Shown here piece by piece: positions 24,676-33,249 of a DNA stretch of 64,000 nt. This DNA is from Acidobacteriota bacterium (GTDB lineage Bacteria; Acidobacteriota; Vicinamibacteria; Vicinamibacterales; SCN-69-37). Positions within the stretch are counted from its first letter, which is position 1, and each line of letters begins with the position of its first letter. The position numbers and the translations under genes are program-made. The stretch spans positions 806,001-870,000 of the forward strand of contig JADJUS010000004.1 in assembly GCA_016716905.1 (NCBI GenBank). The letters are read 5' to 3'. The notes below the pieces were generated by a model. That model saw only the letters and a list, made by a program, of their open reading frames with translations. It was not told where the DNA came from and searched no databases.

Positions 24676-24712
24676 GGCTTGAATGTCCACGCCGAGCCGA
24701 TCGAGGCAACCC

Positions 24713-24880
24713 ATGGCGCTACTGAATCGCACCAAAGAAAACCCCTGGCAGCTCAAGACACCGCCGGGAACATCAGAGTTCACGATGCATGTCGACGAAA
24801 GGGATGGCAAGAAAGTCTTGGCGTGTACTGTTGGGAAAACCGGCCTCACATCGGCGCGCAGCCGACAGCGGCGCGTGTAA
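24713..24880 (+). CDS. truncated small cassette protein, 3' end running into attC M
   Basis: MALLNRTKENPWQLKTPPGT, then SEFTMHVDERDGKKVLACTVGKT, is the N-terminus of a longer small-protein family (about 120 residues or more in my memory, DUF6855-like). Here it stops after 55 residues because the reading frame enters attC M at 24843, adding unrelated residues. It is either a gene fragment captured with its attC, or a short functional version. The attC-derived tail argues for a fragment. Confidence 0.5.
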   Translation: MALLNRTKENPWQLKTPPGTSEFTMHVDERDGKKVLACTVGKTGLTSARSRQRRV

Positions 24881-24917
24881 GAACGGGCGTCGCTGCGGCT
24901 GATGCCAAGCGTTGGAG
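24843..24917 (+). repeat. attC site M, last of the array
   Basis: R'' GCCTCAC (24843-24849), arms gcGcagccgAcagcggcgcg and gtcgctgcggctgatgcc, R' GTTGGAG (24911-24917), slightly off consensus. No attC was found to the right of it, so it marks the array's right end. Confidence 0.78.
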
Positions 24918-24950
24918 GGATGGGGGCTCACCTTGGTGAAAAGGCCACGA

Positions 24951-25184
24951 ATGACAAAACTCAAAGTGACCGGCGGCATCCTGGTTGGATTCGGAACTGT
25001 GCTCGCGGGAGTCGCGACCTTGGCCATCTTCGGGGTCGTTCCGCTGACTGTCAATTTTTTCGGCCTCAATATAGATACGCAGGGCGAGCGCCTGGCCTGG
25101 ATCGCATCTTGGGCTGCCGTGGCTGTCGTAGGATTGTTGTTTCTCTATCTCGCTCGGACTGGTCGGCGGGGTGAATCCGACTAG
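24951..25184 (+). CDS. two-helix small membrane protein
   Basis: A 77-residue protein from ATG 24951 (MTKLKVTGGILVGFGTVLAG) with two hydrophobic segments (about 8-30 and 46-66) and a short basic tail ARTGRRGESD. Family unknown. It follows the last attC site by 33 bp and may be a cassette gene that has lost its own attC, or resident chromosome. Confidence 0.5.
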   Translation: MTKLKVTGGILVGFGTVLAGVATLAIFGVVPLTVNFFGLNIDTQGERLAWIASWAAVAVVGLLFLYLARTGRRGESD

Positions 25185-25205
25185 CGAGCGCTTGAATTGT
25201 GGTCA

Positions 25206-25691
25206 ATGATGAACACGGATCCACTTGAAACTCGACGACTGCGACTGGTGCCCAAGACCCTGGCGGATGTTCGTGCGCAGATCGACGCGATGGACGCGGG
25301 CCAACGGGCGGAGTTGTCACCAGCCTGGCTTGCTCAGCTCAATTCGACACGCGTGGATCTCTGGACACTTGGATTTGACATCCTCGATCGGGGCACGGAC
25401 GCGGTTGTGGGGACGTGTGGTTTCAAGGGGCCTCCGGGAGCCGATGGGGTCGTGGAGATCGCCTACGGCGTGACGCCGGACCAGCAGGGCAAGGGCTATG
25501 CGACTGAAGCCGCGGAGGCGCTCGTGGCATACGCCTTCGGTGGAAAACACGTTCGCCTGGTCCGGGCCCACACCCTTGCGGCGACAAATGCGTCCACGCG
25601 AGTGTTGACCAAATGTCGCTTCAGATTCGCGGGCGAGGTCGACGATCCAGACGACGGGTTGGTCTGGAGATGGGAACGGCAACCCGATTGA
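25206..25691 (+). CDS. GNAT-family acetyltransferase (RimJ/RimL-like)
   Basis: A 161-residue protein starting at ATG 25206. TRRLRLVPKTLADV is the usual RimL-type start; VEIAYGVTPDQQGKGYATEA contains the acetyl-CoA pyrophosphate loop (Q/R-x-x-G-x-G/A as QGKGYA), and LVRAHTLAATNASTRVLTKC is the conserved substrate-helix with N-x-x-S. Likely acetylates a small molecule or protein N-terminus. It follows the small membrane gene by 21 bp. Confidence 0.82.
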   Translation: MMNTDPLETRRLRLVPKTLADVRAQIDAMDAGQRAELSPAWLAQLNSTRVDLWTLGFDILDRGTDAVVGTCGFKGPPGADGVVEIAYGVTPDQQGKGYATEAAEALVAYAFGGKHVRLVRAHTLAATNASTRVLTKCRFRFAGEVDDPDDGLVWRWERQPD

Positions 25692-25862
25692 CGGCGTCGT
25701 ACACACCGTTCACCAAGTCGGTGGATGCGCCGAACGGCTATCGATTTCACCTTGAGGTAGCTCCATCCGATCTGGGAGAAGGTCGGGTGGGGCTTCGGGG
25801 CAAGGTGGAAACTCGTGAAGGGGGGGCGGGTGGCGCGGGCAGACCGGACACCCGGAGCCGAC

Positions 25863-26486
25863 GTGAAGCGTCCTGACTTCTCGAATGAGACCTCAGGCTT
25901 CAATCTGATTCCGTTCGCCAGTATGGCTGGCGGGTGGCTGAGCCCGCTTCTGATGTTTTGGCTCTACGTGTGGGGGCCGCTCCGGCCGTTTCATTATCCG
26001 GATGGCGAGTTGTTGCCGCCGCTGCCGCTGCTGCTCGCGGGTTTCGGTCTTGGCCTTGCGGTATGGTGGCTTCCGGCGTCTTACTATCAGGTTCGCGCGT
26101 TTGAGCGGAACGGCCGCCTCTACGAGAACCTCGGCGTGCGACACTTTCGTTGGTTCGTTCCGGATGGAGACGCGGCCAATCGTTGGCGCCGTCGGAGCGA
26201 TCCGGCCTTTCGCATCATCCGCAACCGGCACTATGCACAGGCGTTCCGCTACAGAACGGAATTGAGTGAAAAGAGCCATCTCGTCATGCTGGTGTTTGGC
26301 GCCATGTCAGCCAGCTTCGCAATGGCGATCGGCTGGTCCGGCTGGGCTATTTACCTGACCGTCGGCAATGTGCTCGTCAATCTCTACCCAATCCTTCTGC
26401 AGCGTTATACTCGCGCCCGCCTCAGTGCACTGCTGAGCCGTCACCATCTGGCATCAAGAGACCACCATGCCCGCCTCCAAAACTGA
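25863..26486 (+). CDS. CrtO-like membrane acyltransferase (glycosyl-4,4'-diaponeurosporenoate acyltransferase family)
   Basis: A 207-residue membrane protein starting at GTG 25863 after ggagccgac. It has four hydrophobic segments. The block YENLGVRHFRWFVPDGDAAN and the C-terminal VNLYPILLQRYTRARL (NxxPxxxQRYxRxR) are the hallmarks of the CrtO-like family in this annotation tradition. The substrate in a non-carotenoid host is unknown; many members are uncharacterised. Its 3' end overlaps the next short gene by 20 bp. Confidence 0.6.
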   Translation: MKRPDFSNETSGFNLIPFASMAGGWLSPLLMFWLYVWGPLRPFHYPDGELLPPLPLLLAGFGLGLAVWWLPASYYQVRAFERNGRLYENLGVRHFRWFVPDGDAANRWRRRSDPAFRIIRNRHYAQAFRYRTELSEKSHLVMLVFGAMSASFAMAIGWSGWAIYLTVGNVLVNLYPILLQRYTRARLSALLSRHHLASRDHHARLQN

Positions 26487-26799
26487 CAAGAGTTCCATGC
26501 CCGCTGCCCGGAAGCCCGCCAAGCGCACGGCGGCACAAGGTAAATCTGCCTCGATGTTGCCGGAGAGCATGATCACCGGCAAAGCAAGCCCCGCGAGGGT
26601 GGCGGACGGCGACAAGCCGGTCTTTGCCTACATCGCCGGTACGGCCCTCAAACCGGTTCCGCCGGTGGCGATGGGCAAGTCTACGCGGGGCGTGGAACTC
26701 ACATCCGTGGAAGACCTCGACGAACGCCAGGTCGCGACGTGGATGAAACAAGTGGCGGCCGTGCCCGGTGTCGGGGGGAAGAAGGGGCAGGCACAGTGA
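26467..26799 (+). CDS. truncated DUF1801-like protein
   Basis: A 110-residue protein. After a low-complexity Lys/Ala N-terminus (residues 1-40), DKPVFAYIAGT matches the start of a DUF1801 domain and LKPVPPVAMGKSTRGVELTS plus DERQVATWMKQVAA matches its end, but the roughly 60 residues of the middle are absent. The ORF is intact, so this may be a decayed gene kept in frame. It overlaps the VOC gene by 4 bp (GTGA). Confidence 0.5.
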   Translation: MPASKTDKSSMPAARKPAKRTAAQGKSASMLPESMITGKASPARVADGDKPVFAYIAGTALKPVPPVAMGKSTRGVELTSVEDLDERQVATWMKQVAAVPGVGGKKGQAQ

Positions 26800-27164
26800 T
26801 TGCCCGACCCTTCCTTCCGGCGAAAGACTTTGATCTATCCAAACGTTTCTATGAAGCCCTCGGCTTCACCAAGGTGCTGGATGGCGAAGTGGCCATCTTC
26901 CGGGTTGGGGCAAGCAGTTTTCTCCTCCAAAACTATTTCCAGAAGGAATGGGCAGAGAACTTCATGATGCAACTCATGGTGGACGACCTGGATTCCTGGT
27001 GGGCGCATGTATCGTCACTCGCACTGCCCGAAAAATTCGGCGTGCCTGCACCAAAGCCACCGGCGATGCAGCCCTGGGGCCTGCGGATCGCCTACGTGGT
27101 CGATCCGTCCGGAGTGCTGTGGCATGTTGCGCAACGACGCCCGGGCATCTCGCATGACGAATAG
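26796..27164 (+). CDS. VOC-family (glyoxalase/bleomycin-resistance-like) protein
   Basis: A 122-residue protein from GTG 26796. PFLPAKDFDLSKRFYEALGF is the standard first VOC repeat, and WGLRIAYVVDPSGVLWHVAQ the second, with the Asp-Pro-x-G turn. VOC proteins bind a metal and act on small electrophiles or sequester antibiotics; the specific role is unreadable. Coupled to the upstream DUF1801 remnant by a 4-bp overlap. Confidence 0.78.
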   Translation: MIARPFLPAKDFDLSKRFYEALGFTKVLDGEVAIFRVGASSFLLQNYFQKEWAENFMMQLMVDDLDSWWAHVSSLALPEKFGVPAPKPPAMQPWGLRIAYVVDPSGVLWHVAQRRPGISHDE

Positions 27165-27206
27165 TTGTGGTACCGTTTGGCGCGCATCTATCTGAAGGAG
27201 ACACAC

Positions 27207-28577
27207 GTGGGCGAGCGACACCAGTTCTTGCTGGATGAGAGCAAGCTTCCCAAAGCCTGGTACAACATCAACGCGGACATGCCGGTGCCGCTGCCGCCAT
27301 TCCTGCACCCCGGCACCATGGAGCCGCTCACGCCCGATTTCCTGAGCGTCCTGTTCCCGATGAGCCTGATCCTTCAGGAGGTCAGCGCCGAGCGATACAT
27401 CGAGATCCCCGAGCCAGTGCGTGAGATCTATAAGCTCTGGCGGCCGACGCCGCTGCTCCGTGCCGTGCGGCTTGAACGCATGCTCGATACGCCCGCACAC
27501 ATCTACTACAAGTACGAAGGTGTGTCGCCGGTGGGGTCGCACAAACCCAACACGGCCGTGCCGCAGGCGTTCTTTAACAAAGAAGCCGGCACGAAGGCCA
27601 TGACCACCGAGACCGGCGCCGGCCAGTGGGGCGCGGCCATGGCGATGGCCTGCAACTTCTTCAACATGGACCTGGAAGTGTTCATGGTGAAGCTCAGCTA
27701 CGGCCAGAAGCCGTATCGCCGCATCATCATGGAAAACTTCGGCGCCCAGGTGTACGGCAGCCCGAGTGACCGCACTCATGCCGGCCGTGCCGTGCTGGCC
27801 CAGGAACCCGATAGCCCGGGCACGCTTGGCCTCGCGTTGTCCGAGGCGGTGGAAGCAGCCGCCACAAGCGGAGGCGCCAAGAAGTACTCTCCGGGCTCAG
27901 TGCTCGGCCACGTGCTGATGCACCAGACGGTGATTGGCCTGGAAGCCCTGCAACAGATGGAAATGGCGGGCGAGTACCCCGACATCGTCATCGGATGCGC
28001 AGGTGGAGGCTCCAACTTTGCGGGTTTCGCCTACCCGTTCCTGCACCAGAACCTGACGGCAGGAAAGACGAGCCGGATCATTGCCGCCGAGCCGGCGTCG
28101 TGCCCGAGCATGACCCGCGGCCGGTACACCTACGACTGGAGCGACATGGCGGCTTCTGCTCCCATCGTCAAAATGCATACGCTGGGACATACCTTCGTCC
28201 CTCCGAGCATTCATGCCGGAGGCCTGCGGTATCACGGCATGTCTCCCAGTGTGAGCGCGCTGGTGGAGCACGGCGACATCGAAGCGCGCGCGGTGGGGCA
28301 ACTCGACACGTTTGCTGCAGCCGTGCAGTTTTCCAAGGCCGAGGGCATCATCCCGGCTCCCGAAAGCGCGCACGCCATTCGGGCCGCCATCGACGAGGCG
28401 CTTGTCTGCAAACAGACCGGCCAGAAGAAGGTCATCGCCTTCAACCTCTCCGGCCACGGGCACTTCGACATGATGGCCTACGAGGCCTACCACCGCGGGC
28501 AGTTGCAGGACTACGAGTACCCGGCGGAGAAAGTGGCCGAGGCGATGGCGCACCTGCCGAACGTGCCGGGTCGCTGA
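27207..28577 (+). CDS. trpB2: TrpB2-type tryptophan synthase beta-like enzyme
   Basis: A 456-residue PLP enzyme of the stand-alone TrpB2 group. GTG 27207 follows gaaggag at the right distance. Lys113 in GVSPVGSHKPNTAV is the PLP lysine; TTETGAGQWG, GCAGGGSNFAG (phosphate cup) and the C-terminal NLSGHGHFD are all conserved. TrpB2 lacks the usual TrpA contact regions and joins indole (or phosphoserine) with serine to make tryptophan. No trpA or other trp gene is adjacent, so it acts alone or replaces the canonical enzyme elsewhere. Confidence 0.9.
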   Translation: MGERHQFLLDESKLPKAWYNINADMPVPLPPFLHPGTMEPLTPDFLSVLFPMSLILQEVSAERYIEIPEPVREIYKLWRPTPLLRAVRLERMLDTPAHIYYKYEGVSPVGSHKPNTAVPQAFFNKEAGTKAMTTETGAGQWGAAMAMACNFFNMDLEVFMVKLSYGQKPYRRIIMENFGAQVYGSPSDRTHAGRAVLAQEPDSPGTLGLALSEAVEAAATSGGAKKYSPGSVLGHVLMHQTVIGLEALQQMEMAGEYPDIVIGCAGGGSNFAGFAYPFLHQNLTAGKTSRIIAAEPASCPSMTRGRYTYDWSDMAASAPIVKMHTLGHTFVPPSIHAGGLRYHGMSPSVSALVEHGDIEARAVGQLDTFAAAVQFSKAEGIIPAPESAHAIRAAIDEALVCKQTGQKKVIAFNLSGHGHFDMMAYEAYHRGQLQDYEYPAEKVAEAMAHLPNVPGR

Positions 28578-28587
28578 AGGGCCTGCC

Positions 28588-29511
28588 ATGGCCAAGCCTG
28601 CAACCTTCCTGCCCAAACGGATCCTCGTGCATCTGGACACGACGTCCGACCGGCGGCCTGCGCTCACGCGGGCGCTTCACCTGGCGCAGCACTCGGGTGG
28701 ATCTCTGCGGATCGTCGATGTGCTCGCGCCGTTGCCCCGGCATACGCCAAACCTGTCGGGCCTTGAACGTCTGCTGCGCACAACGATAAAGGGCCGCTTG
28801 TCGGAGGCCGCAGCCTTCGCCAGGCGCATGGGGGTGTCGGCCACGGTGACACTCCTTGAAGGCGACGTTGCGGCGATGCTCGTGGAAGCGTCTGTCGCGT
28901 GGCGCGCCGACGTCGTGTTGCGGTCGCACGGCGTCCGCCACGAAAAGCCGGGTCCCATCGGCCCCATTGACAGCCAGTTGCTGCGCGCCAGCCCGAGCCC
29001 GGTGTGGTTCGTGACGCCTCGACAGGCTGACGGAGAGACCATGGTGGTGGCTGCGGTTGATCCCGACCCGGGCGATTCGCCGCGCCACGACCTGAGCGTT
29101 CGCGTGGCACGCACCGCACTGGCGGTTTCGGCGGACACAGGCGCCACGCTGCACATCGTGCACGCCTGGACGGCCTACGGCCATCAGGTGCTGGCCTCGC
29201 ACACCAGCAGAGCTGGGCTCGTGGAATATGTCGACGCCTGCCGGAAGGGCGCCCGTCAGCGGTTCGATGCACTGATCCAGGACGCACAGGTGCCGGCTTC
29301 CGTCCAGACTCACCTGATCGAAGGTGAAAGCGACGGTGTCTTGACGCAGTTCATTGAGCGCCGCCGAACGTCGCTCGTCGTGATCGGCACGGTGGGCCGT
29401 ACCGGGCTGGCCGGCCTCGTGGTGGGTAACACGGCCGAGCGCGTGCTTCGAGGCGTTCGGTGTTCGGTCTTGGCCCTGAAGCCGGCTGCGGCGCGCACGG
29501 CGTCCCGTTAA
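28588..29511 (+). CDS. tandem UspA universal stress protein
   Basis: A 307-residue protein with two Usp domains (about 8-150 and 150-300). The second domain has the ATP-binding motif G-2x-G-9x-G-[ST] in GTVGRTGLAGLVVGNTAERVL; the first is degenerate at that site. Cytoplasmic. It follows trpB2 by 10 bp. Tandem Usp proteins are induced by stress, starvation or anaerobiosis and bind nucleotides; the ligand here is probably ATP at the second domain only. Confidence 0.85.
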   Translation: MAKPATFLPKRILVHLDTTSDRRPALTRALHLAQHSGGSLRIVDVLAPLPRHTPNLSGLERLLRTTIKGRLSEAAAFARRMGVSATVTLLEGDVAAMLVEASVAWRADVVLRSHGVRHEKPGPIGPIDSQLLRASPSPVWFVTPRQADGETMVVAAVDPDPGDSPRHDLSVRVARTALAVSADTGATLHIVHAWTAYGHQVLASHTSRAGLVEYVDACRKGARQRFDALIQDAQVPASVQTHLIEGESDGVLTQFIERRRTSLVVIGTVGRTGLAGLVVGNTAERVLRGVRCSVLALKPAAARTASR

Positions 29512-29515
29512 GTCG

Positions 29516-30499
29516 CTACAGCGCGAGCCACGTGGCCGTCAGGTAGATCGCCGTTAACCCAACCAGCGTCCACGACACGCGCCCGAAGAGTCGCGGCGGG
29601 CGTGCCGTCAGTCCGACAATGACAATCGCCGACATGGTGGCCGCTGCGATCGCGGTGATGGCATGGCCCTGTGACACCGCGGCGAAGATCGGCCCGTCCG
29701 TGAAAAACACGTCGTCAACAGCGAAGATGGCAACGTTGAACATGTTGCTGCCCAGCACGTTGGCCACAGCCATGTCCCACGCGCCAAGACGCATTGCCGC
29801 TAGCGACACCACCACCTCCGGCAGCGACGTCGACAATGCCACGAAGGCGGTTCCCACAAATCCCTGAGCCAGGCCGGTGGCATCGGCGAATCGGACCGCC
29901 AGGCCAGGCAAGTTGGCGGCAGCGCCCACCAGCACCACTGCCGTGCCGGCATAACGCCAGAGGGCGCCCTTGAGTGAGAGGTGCGCGTAGCGTGCGCCGA
30001 GGCCTTCGCTCTCGGCCACCTGATCATGCGTGTGTTCGTAGTTGTAGATCGAACGCACGGCCATCATGTAGCCGCCGAACAAGACGATGCTCGGTGCGCC
30101 GACCCAGCCGATCGAGGGCCAGCGGGACGCGGTCAGGATTGAGGCGGCCAGCGCCAGCAGGAGTATCGCGCCCAGCGCCGCCGACAGAGTGTGCACGGGA
30201 CGGAGCCGATGGAACAGAGGCTTTGGTGACAGCAGATCGAGCACGCCGAGGATCAGCAGATTGAACAGGCAACTGCCGACCACATCTCCGGCAGCAATCT
30301 CGGGAGCGCCAATGATCGATGCGCTGACGCCCGTCACCAGTTCCGGCAACGACGTCACCGACGCCATCGCGATCACGCCGACCCACGCCTGCCCGAGGCC
30401 GGACCGCTCGGCAATGACGTCGCCGTAGTACGACAGCCGCGCGCCGCTCACGACAATCACTATCGCGCAGAGCGCGAACAGCGTGACGATCATCAGCAT
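29516..30499 (-). CDS. CaCA-family Na+(K+)/Ca2+ exchanger
   Basis: About 328 residues from ATG 30497-30499 (MLMIVTLFALCAIVIV), which gives a proper first helix; the longer frame is not supported. The two alpha repeats are clear: VTSLPELVTGVSASIIGAPE with GDVVGSCLFN, and STSLPEVVVSLAAMRLGAWD with ANVLGSNMFN. About ten membrane segments. It lies 7 bp downstream of a P-type Ca2+-ATPase on the same strand, so the two form a calcium-export operon with complementary primary and secondary transport. Confidence 0.85.
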   Translation of the reverse strand: MLMIVTLFALCAIVIVVSGARLSYYGDVIAERSGLGQAWVGVIAMASVTSLPELVTGVSASIIGAPEIAAGDVVGSCLFNLLILGVLDLLSPKPLFHRLRPVHTLSAALGAILLLALAASILTASRWPSIGWVGAPSIVLFGGYMMAVRSIYNYEHTHDQVAESEGLGARYAHLSLKGALWRYAGTAVVLVGAAANLPGLAVRFADATGLAQGFVGTAFVALSTSLPEVVVSLAAMRLGAWDMAVANVLGSNMFNVAIFAVDDVFFTDGPIFAAVSQGHAITAIAAATMSAIVIVGLTARPPRLFGRVSWTLVGLTAIYLTATWLAL

Positions 30500-30506
30500 T
30501 GACACA

Positions 30507-33182
30507 TCAGGACTCCTGTCGCGAATGCAGGTGACGCAGGCCTTGCCCAATCACTGCGGGAATGGCCGCCAGGCCTGTCACCGTCATCCAGTCGCGCCAT
30601 GACATCGGCGTGGTGTGAAGAATATCGCGCAGCGGCTCCACGCTGACCGCCAGCACCTGCAGCCCAACCACGAGCGCCACGGCCGCCAGCGCCCATGGAT
30701 TCGCGATTATTCGTCGTGGCGCGGTGACCGGAGCATGACTTCGTGCGGTACCCAGGTGAAAGAGTTGCGCCAGCGCCAGCGTCATAAACGCCATCGTCTT
30801 GGCCCCCGCAGGCGTTGAAGGCTCAGTCCACCAGAAGGCGACCAGCGTGACTGCGGCAATGGTGGTGCCGTGGAACGTGATAGCCCGCAGGAACGGCGCC
30901 GACAGCATTGCAGCGCGTGGATCGCGGGGCGGTCGCGACATCACGCCGGGCTCGGCGGGTTCCATGGCGAGCGCCAGCGCCGGGAACGTGTCTGTCACCA
31001 GGTTCAGCCACAGGATTTGAATCGGCAAAAGAGGCAGGGGGCCGCCGGCAAGTCCAGCCACCAACAGCACGATGATCTCGGCGAGGTTGCAGGAGAAGAG
31101 ATAAAAGACGAATTTCCGGATGTTGTCGTAGATCACCCGGCCTTCCTCGATGGCCGCACCGATGGTGGGGAACCAGTCGTCCTGCAACACCACGTCGGCC
31201 GCTTCGCGCGCCACATCGGTGCCCCGGCGTCCCATCGCCACGCCCACATCCGACTGCTTGAGCGCTGCGGCGTCGTTGACGCCGTCGCCCAGGAACGCCA
31301 CGATCTCGCCTCGGCCCTGCAGCGCGGCGACGATGCGAAGCTTGGCCTCGGGACTGACGCGTGAAAAGGCGCCGATGCCGGGCAGCGCCTCGCCCAGCGC
31401 GTCGTCGCTCCAGTCGTCAACCGTCTGGCCCGCAACCACATCGTCTTGCTCTTCCAGCAGGCCCAGGTCACGCCCGACCGCCCGAGCCGTCAATCGCTGG
31501 TCTCCCGTGATCATCACCGTACGAATGCCGGCGCTCTTGAACTGTTCGATCGTCTCGCTGACGCCGCTGGCCGGAGGATCGATCAGGCCGACGAGCCCCA
31601 GAAACGTCAACTCGGTGAGCGCCTCCACGTTGTGTGCGGTCACTGTGGCCGATGCGAGTGCGATGACCCGCAGGCCATCGGCGGCGAGCCGGCTATTGAC
31701 GGCTTCGATCGCTGAGCGCGCCGGTGCGTCAAGCGGCTGCTCTTGACCGTCCGCGTCGAGCCAGCGGCGAGACCGATCGAGGAGCGCTGCCGGCGCGCCC
31801 TTCACGCAGGCGATCAAGGTGGCGTCGGGCCGGCGATGGAACGTGGCCATCAAGCGGAGGTCACTTGAGAACGGCACCTCACCAACCTCAGGCCATTCCG
31901 TCAGCAGGCTCTCACGAACGTGGCCGGTCTTCTGCCCCAGGACGATCAGCGCGACGTCGGTGGGGTCGCCCTTGGCGACCCACGCATCGCCTTCGCGTAC
32001 GGCCGCGCCCCGCCCAGCAAGCACGGCCACGCGAATCGCCAGGTCGAACGGTGGGTCAATCGATGGGCTGACGTCGCCCTCGGGCGCGTAGCCACTGCCG
32101 CTGACCACGTGATCGTGCCCGGCGATCCACACGTGAGTGGCGGTCATCTCGCCTGCAGTCAATGTGCCGGTCTTGTCGGTGCAGACCACGGTCACTGAAC
32201 CCAGCGACTCGACGGACGGCAGGCGCCGAACGAGCGCGTGCCGACGCGACATGCGGCGCACGCCCACCGCCAATGCGATGGTGGCCACAGCCGGAAGTCC
32301 CTCGGGCACCGCTGCCACCGCCAGCGCGATGGCCGTGGTGATGATGTCGGGCCATGCCATGCCCTGGAGCCATCCGAGCGCGGCCACGACGGCGGCCACG
32401 GCCAGCGCCAGCCAGACCAGTCGGCCACCGAGCGCATCCAGGCGAAGTTCGAGCGGCGTGCGGCCTTCCTTCACGGCAGACACCATCACGCCAATGCGAC
32501 CGATCTCTGTCTGCATGCCGGTGGCCGTCACGACGGCGGTTGCGCGCCCGTCCACCACCACCGTGCCGCTGTAAAGCATGCAGGAACGCTCGGCGAGGGG
32601 AGCCGCCGCAGGCGCCACACCGATCGTCTTGCCCACCGGCACTGACTCACCGGTGAGCGCGGCCTCGTTCAGCCGTAGTCCGGTCGCGATGATCACCCTC
32701 GCATCGGCGGGCACGGCGCCGCCGGCTTCGACGACGATGATGTCGCCGGGGACGAGAGCGGCCGCCTTGATCTCTGCGAGCCCGTCTGCCTGTCCGGGCC
32801 CGGGGGGCTGGCGCCGCACCATGGCGCGCCGGGGCGTGAGCGATGAAAGTGCCTCAATCGCGCGGCGAGCGCGGAGCTCTGTCACGAATCCCAGTGCCGC
32901 GTTGAGCACCAGGACGGCGCCAATGGCAGCCGCGTCCATGGCATCGGCGGTGAACCAGGCCACGACCGCAGCGCCGGCGAGCAAGCCCACGACCACGCCA
33001 CGGAACTGTTCGATGAGGATTTTGAATGCGGACTTCGGTGGCGCCAGTGTCAGCACGTTGCGGCCGTGCCTGGCACGCCGCTGCTCAACGTCAGCAGCGG
33101 TCAGTCCCTGAGGCGTGGCCTCAAGTGCCGCTAAAACGTCTTCCACTGGTTGGGCGTGCCAGACTGGAACAGTGGACGCCAT
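30507..33182 (-). CDS. P2-type (SERCA-like) Ca2+-transporting ATPase
   Basis: An 891-residue P-type ATPase. N-terminal cation-ATPase domain starts HAQPVEDVLAALEATPQGLT; phosphorylation motif CTDKTGTLT; TGES dephosphorylation loop (ALTGESVPVG); hinge ITGDQRLTA and LGDGVNDAAAL. The calcium sites of SERCA are conserved: PEGLPA in M4, NLAE in M5 (N768/E771 equivalents) and NLVTD in M6 (N796/T799/D800). This supports two Ca2+-binding sites rather than only the single site of PMCA types. First gene of an operon with the CaCA exchanger. Confidence 0.88.
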   Translation of the reverse strand: MASTVPVWHAQPVEDVLAALEATPQGLTAADVEQRRARHGRNVLTLAPPKSAFKILIEQFRGVVVGLLAGAAVVAWFTADAMDAAAIGAVLVLNAALGFVTELRARRAIEALSSLTPRRAMVRRQPPGPGQADGLAEIKAAALVPGDIIVVEAGGAVPADARVIIATGLRLNEAALTGESVPVGKTIGVAPAAAPLAERSCMLYSGTVVVDGRATAVVTATGMQTEIGRIGVMVSAVKEGRTPLELRLDALGGRLVWLALAVAAVVAALGWLQGMAWPDIITTAIALAVAAVPEGLPAVATIALAVGVRRMSRRHALVRRLPSVESLGSVTVVCTDKTGTLTAGEMTATHVWIAGHDHVVSGSGYAPEGDVSPSIDPPFDLAIRVAVLAGRGAAVREGDAWVAKGDPTDVALIVLGQKTGHVRESLLTEWPEVGEVPFSSDLRLMATFHRRPDATLIACVKGAPAALLDRSRRWLDADGQEQPLDAPARSAIEAVNSRLAADGLRVIALASATVTAHNVEALTELTFLGLVGLIDPPASGVSETIEQFKSAGIRTVMITGDQRLTARAVGRDLGLLEEQDDVVAGQTVDDWSDDALGEALPGIGAFSRVSPEAKLRIVAALQGRGEIVAFLGDGVNDAAALKQSDVGVAMGRRGTDVAREAADVVLQDDWFPTIGAAIEEGRVIYDNIRKFVFYLFSCNLAEIIVLLVAGLAGGPLPLLPIQILWLNLVTDTFPALALAMEPAEPGVMSRPPRDPRAAMLSAPFLRAITFHGTTIAAVTLVAFWWTEPSTPAGAKTMAFMTLALAQLFHLGTARSHAPVTAPRRIIANPWALAAVALVVGLQVLAVSVEPLRDILHTTPMSWRDWMTVTGLAAIPAVIGQGLRHLHSRQES

Positions 33183-33249
33183 CCGCCCACTGTAGCAATC
33201 TACGAGATTCGCCGCTCGTTTCGGGTCTCAAGGTAGGATCTCGCTCAGC

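Noticed and set aside
14000..25000. An integron integrase gene near the array
   Set aside because: No tyrosine-recombinase motif was found on either strand in the window; it may lie outside.
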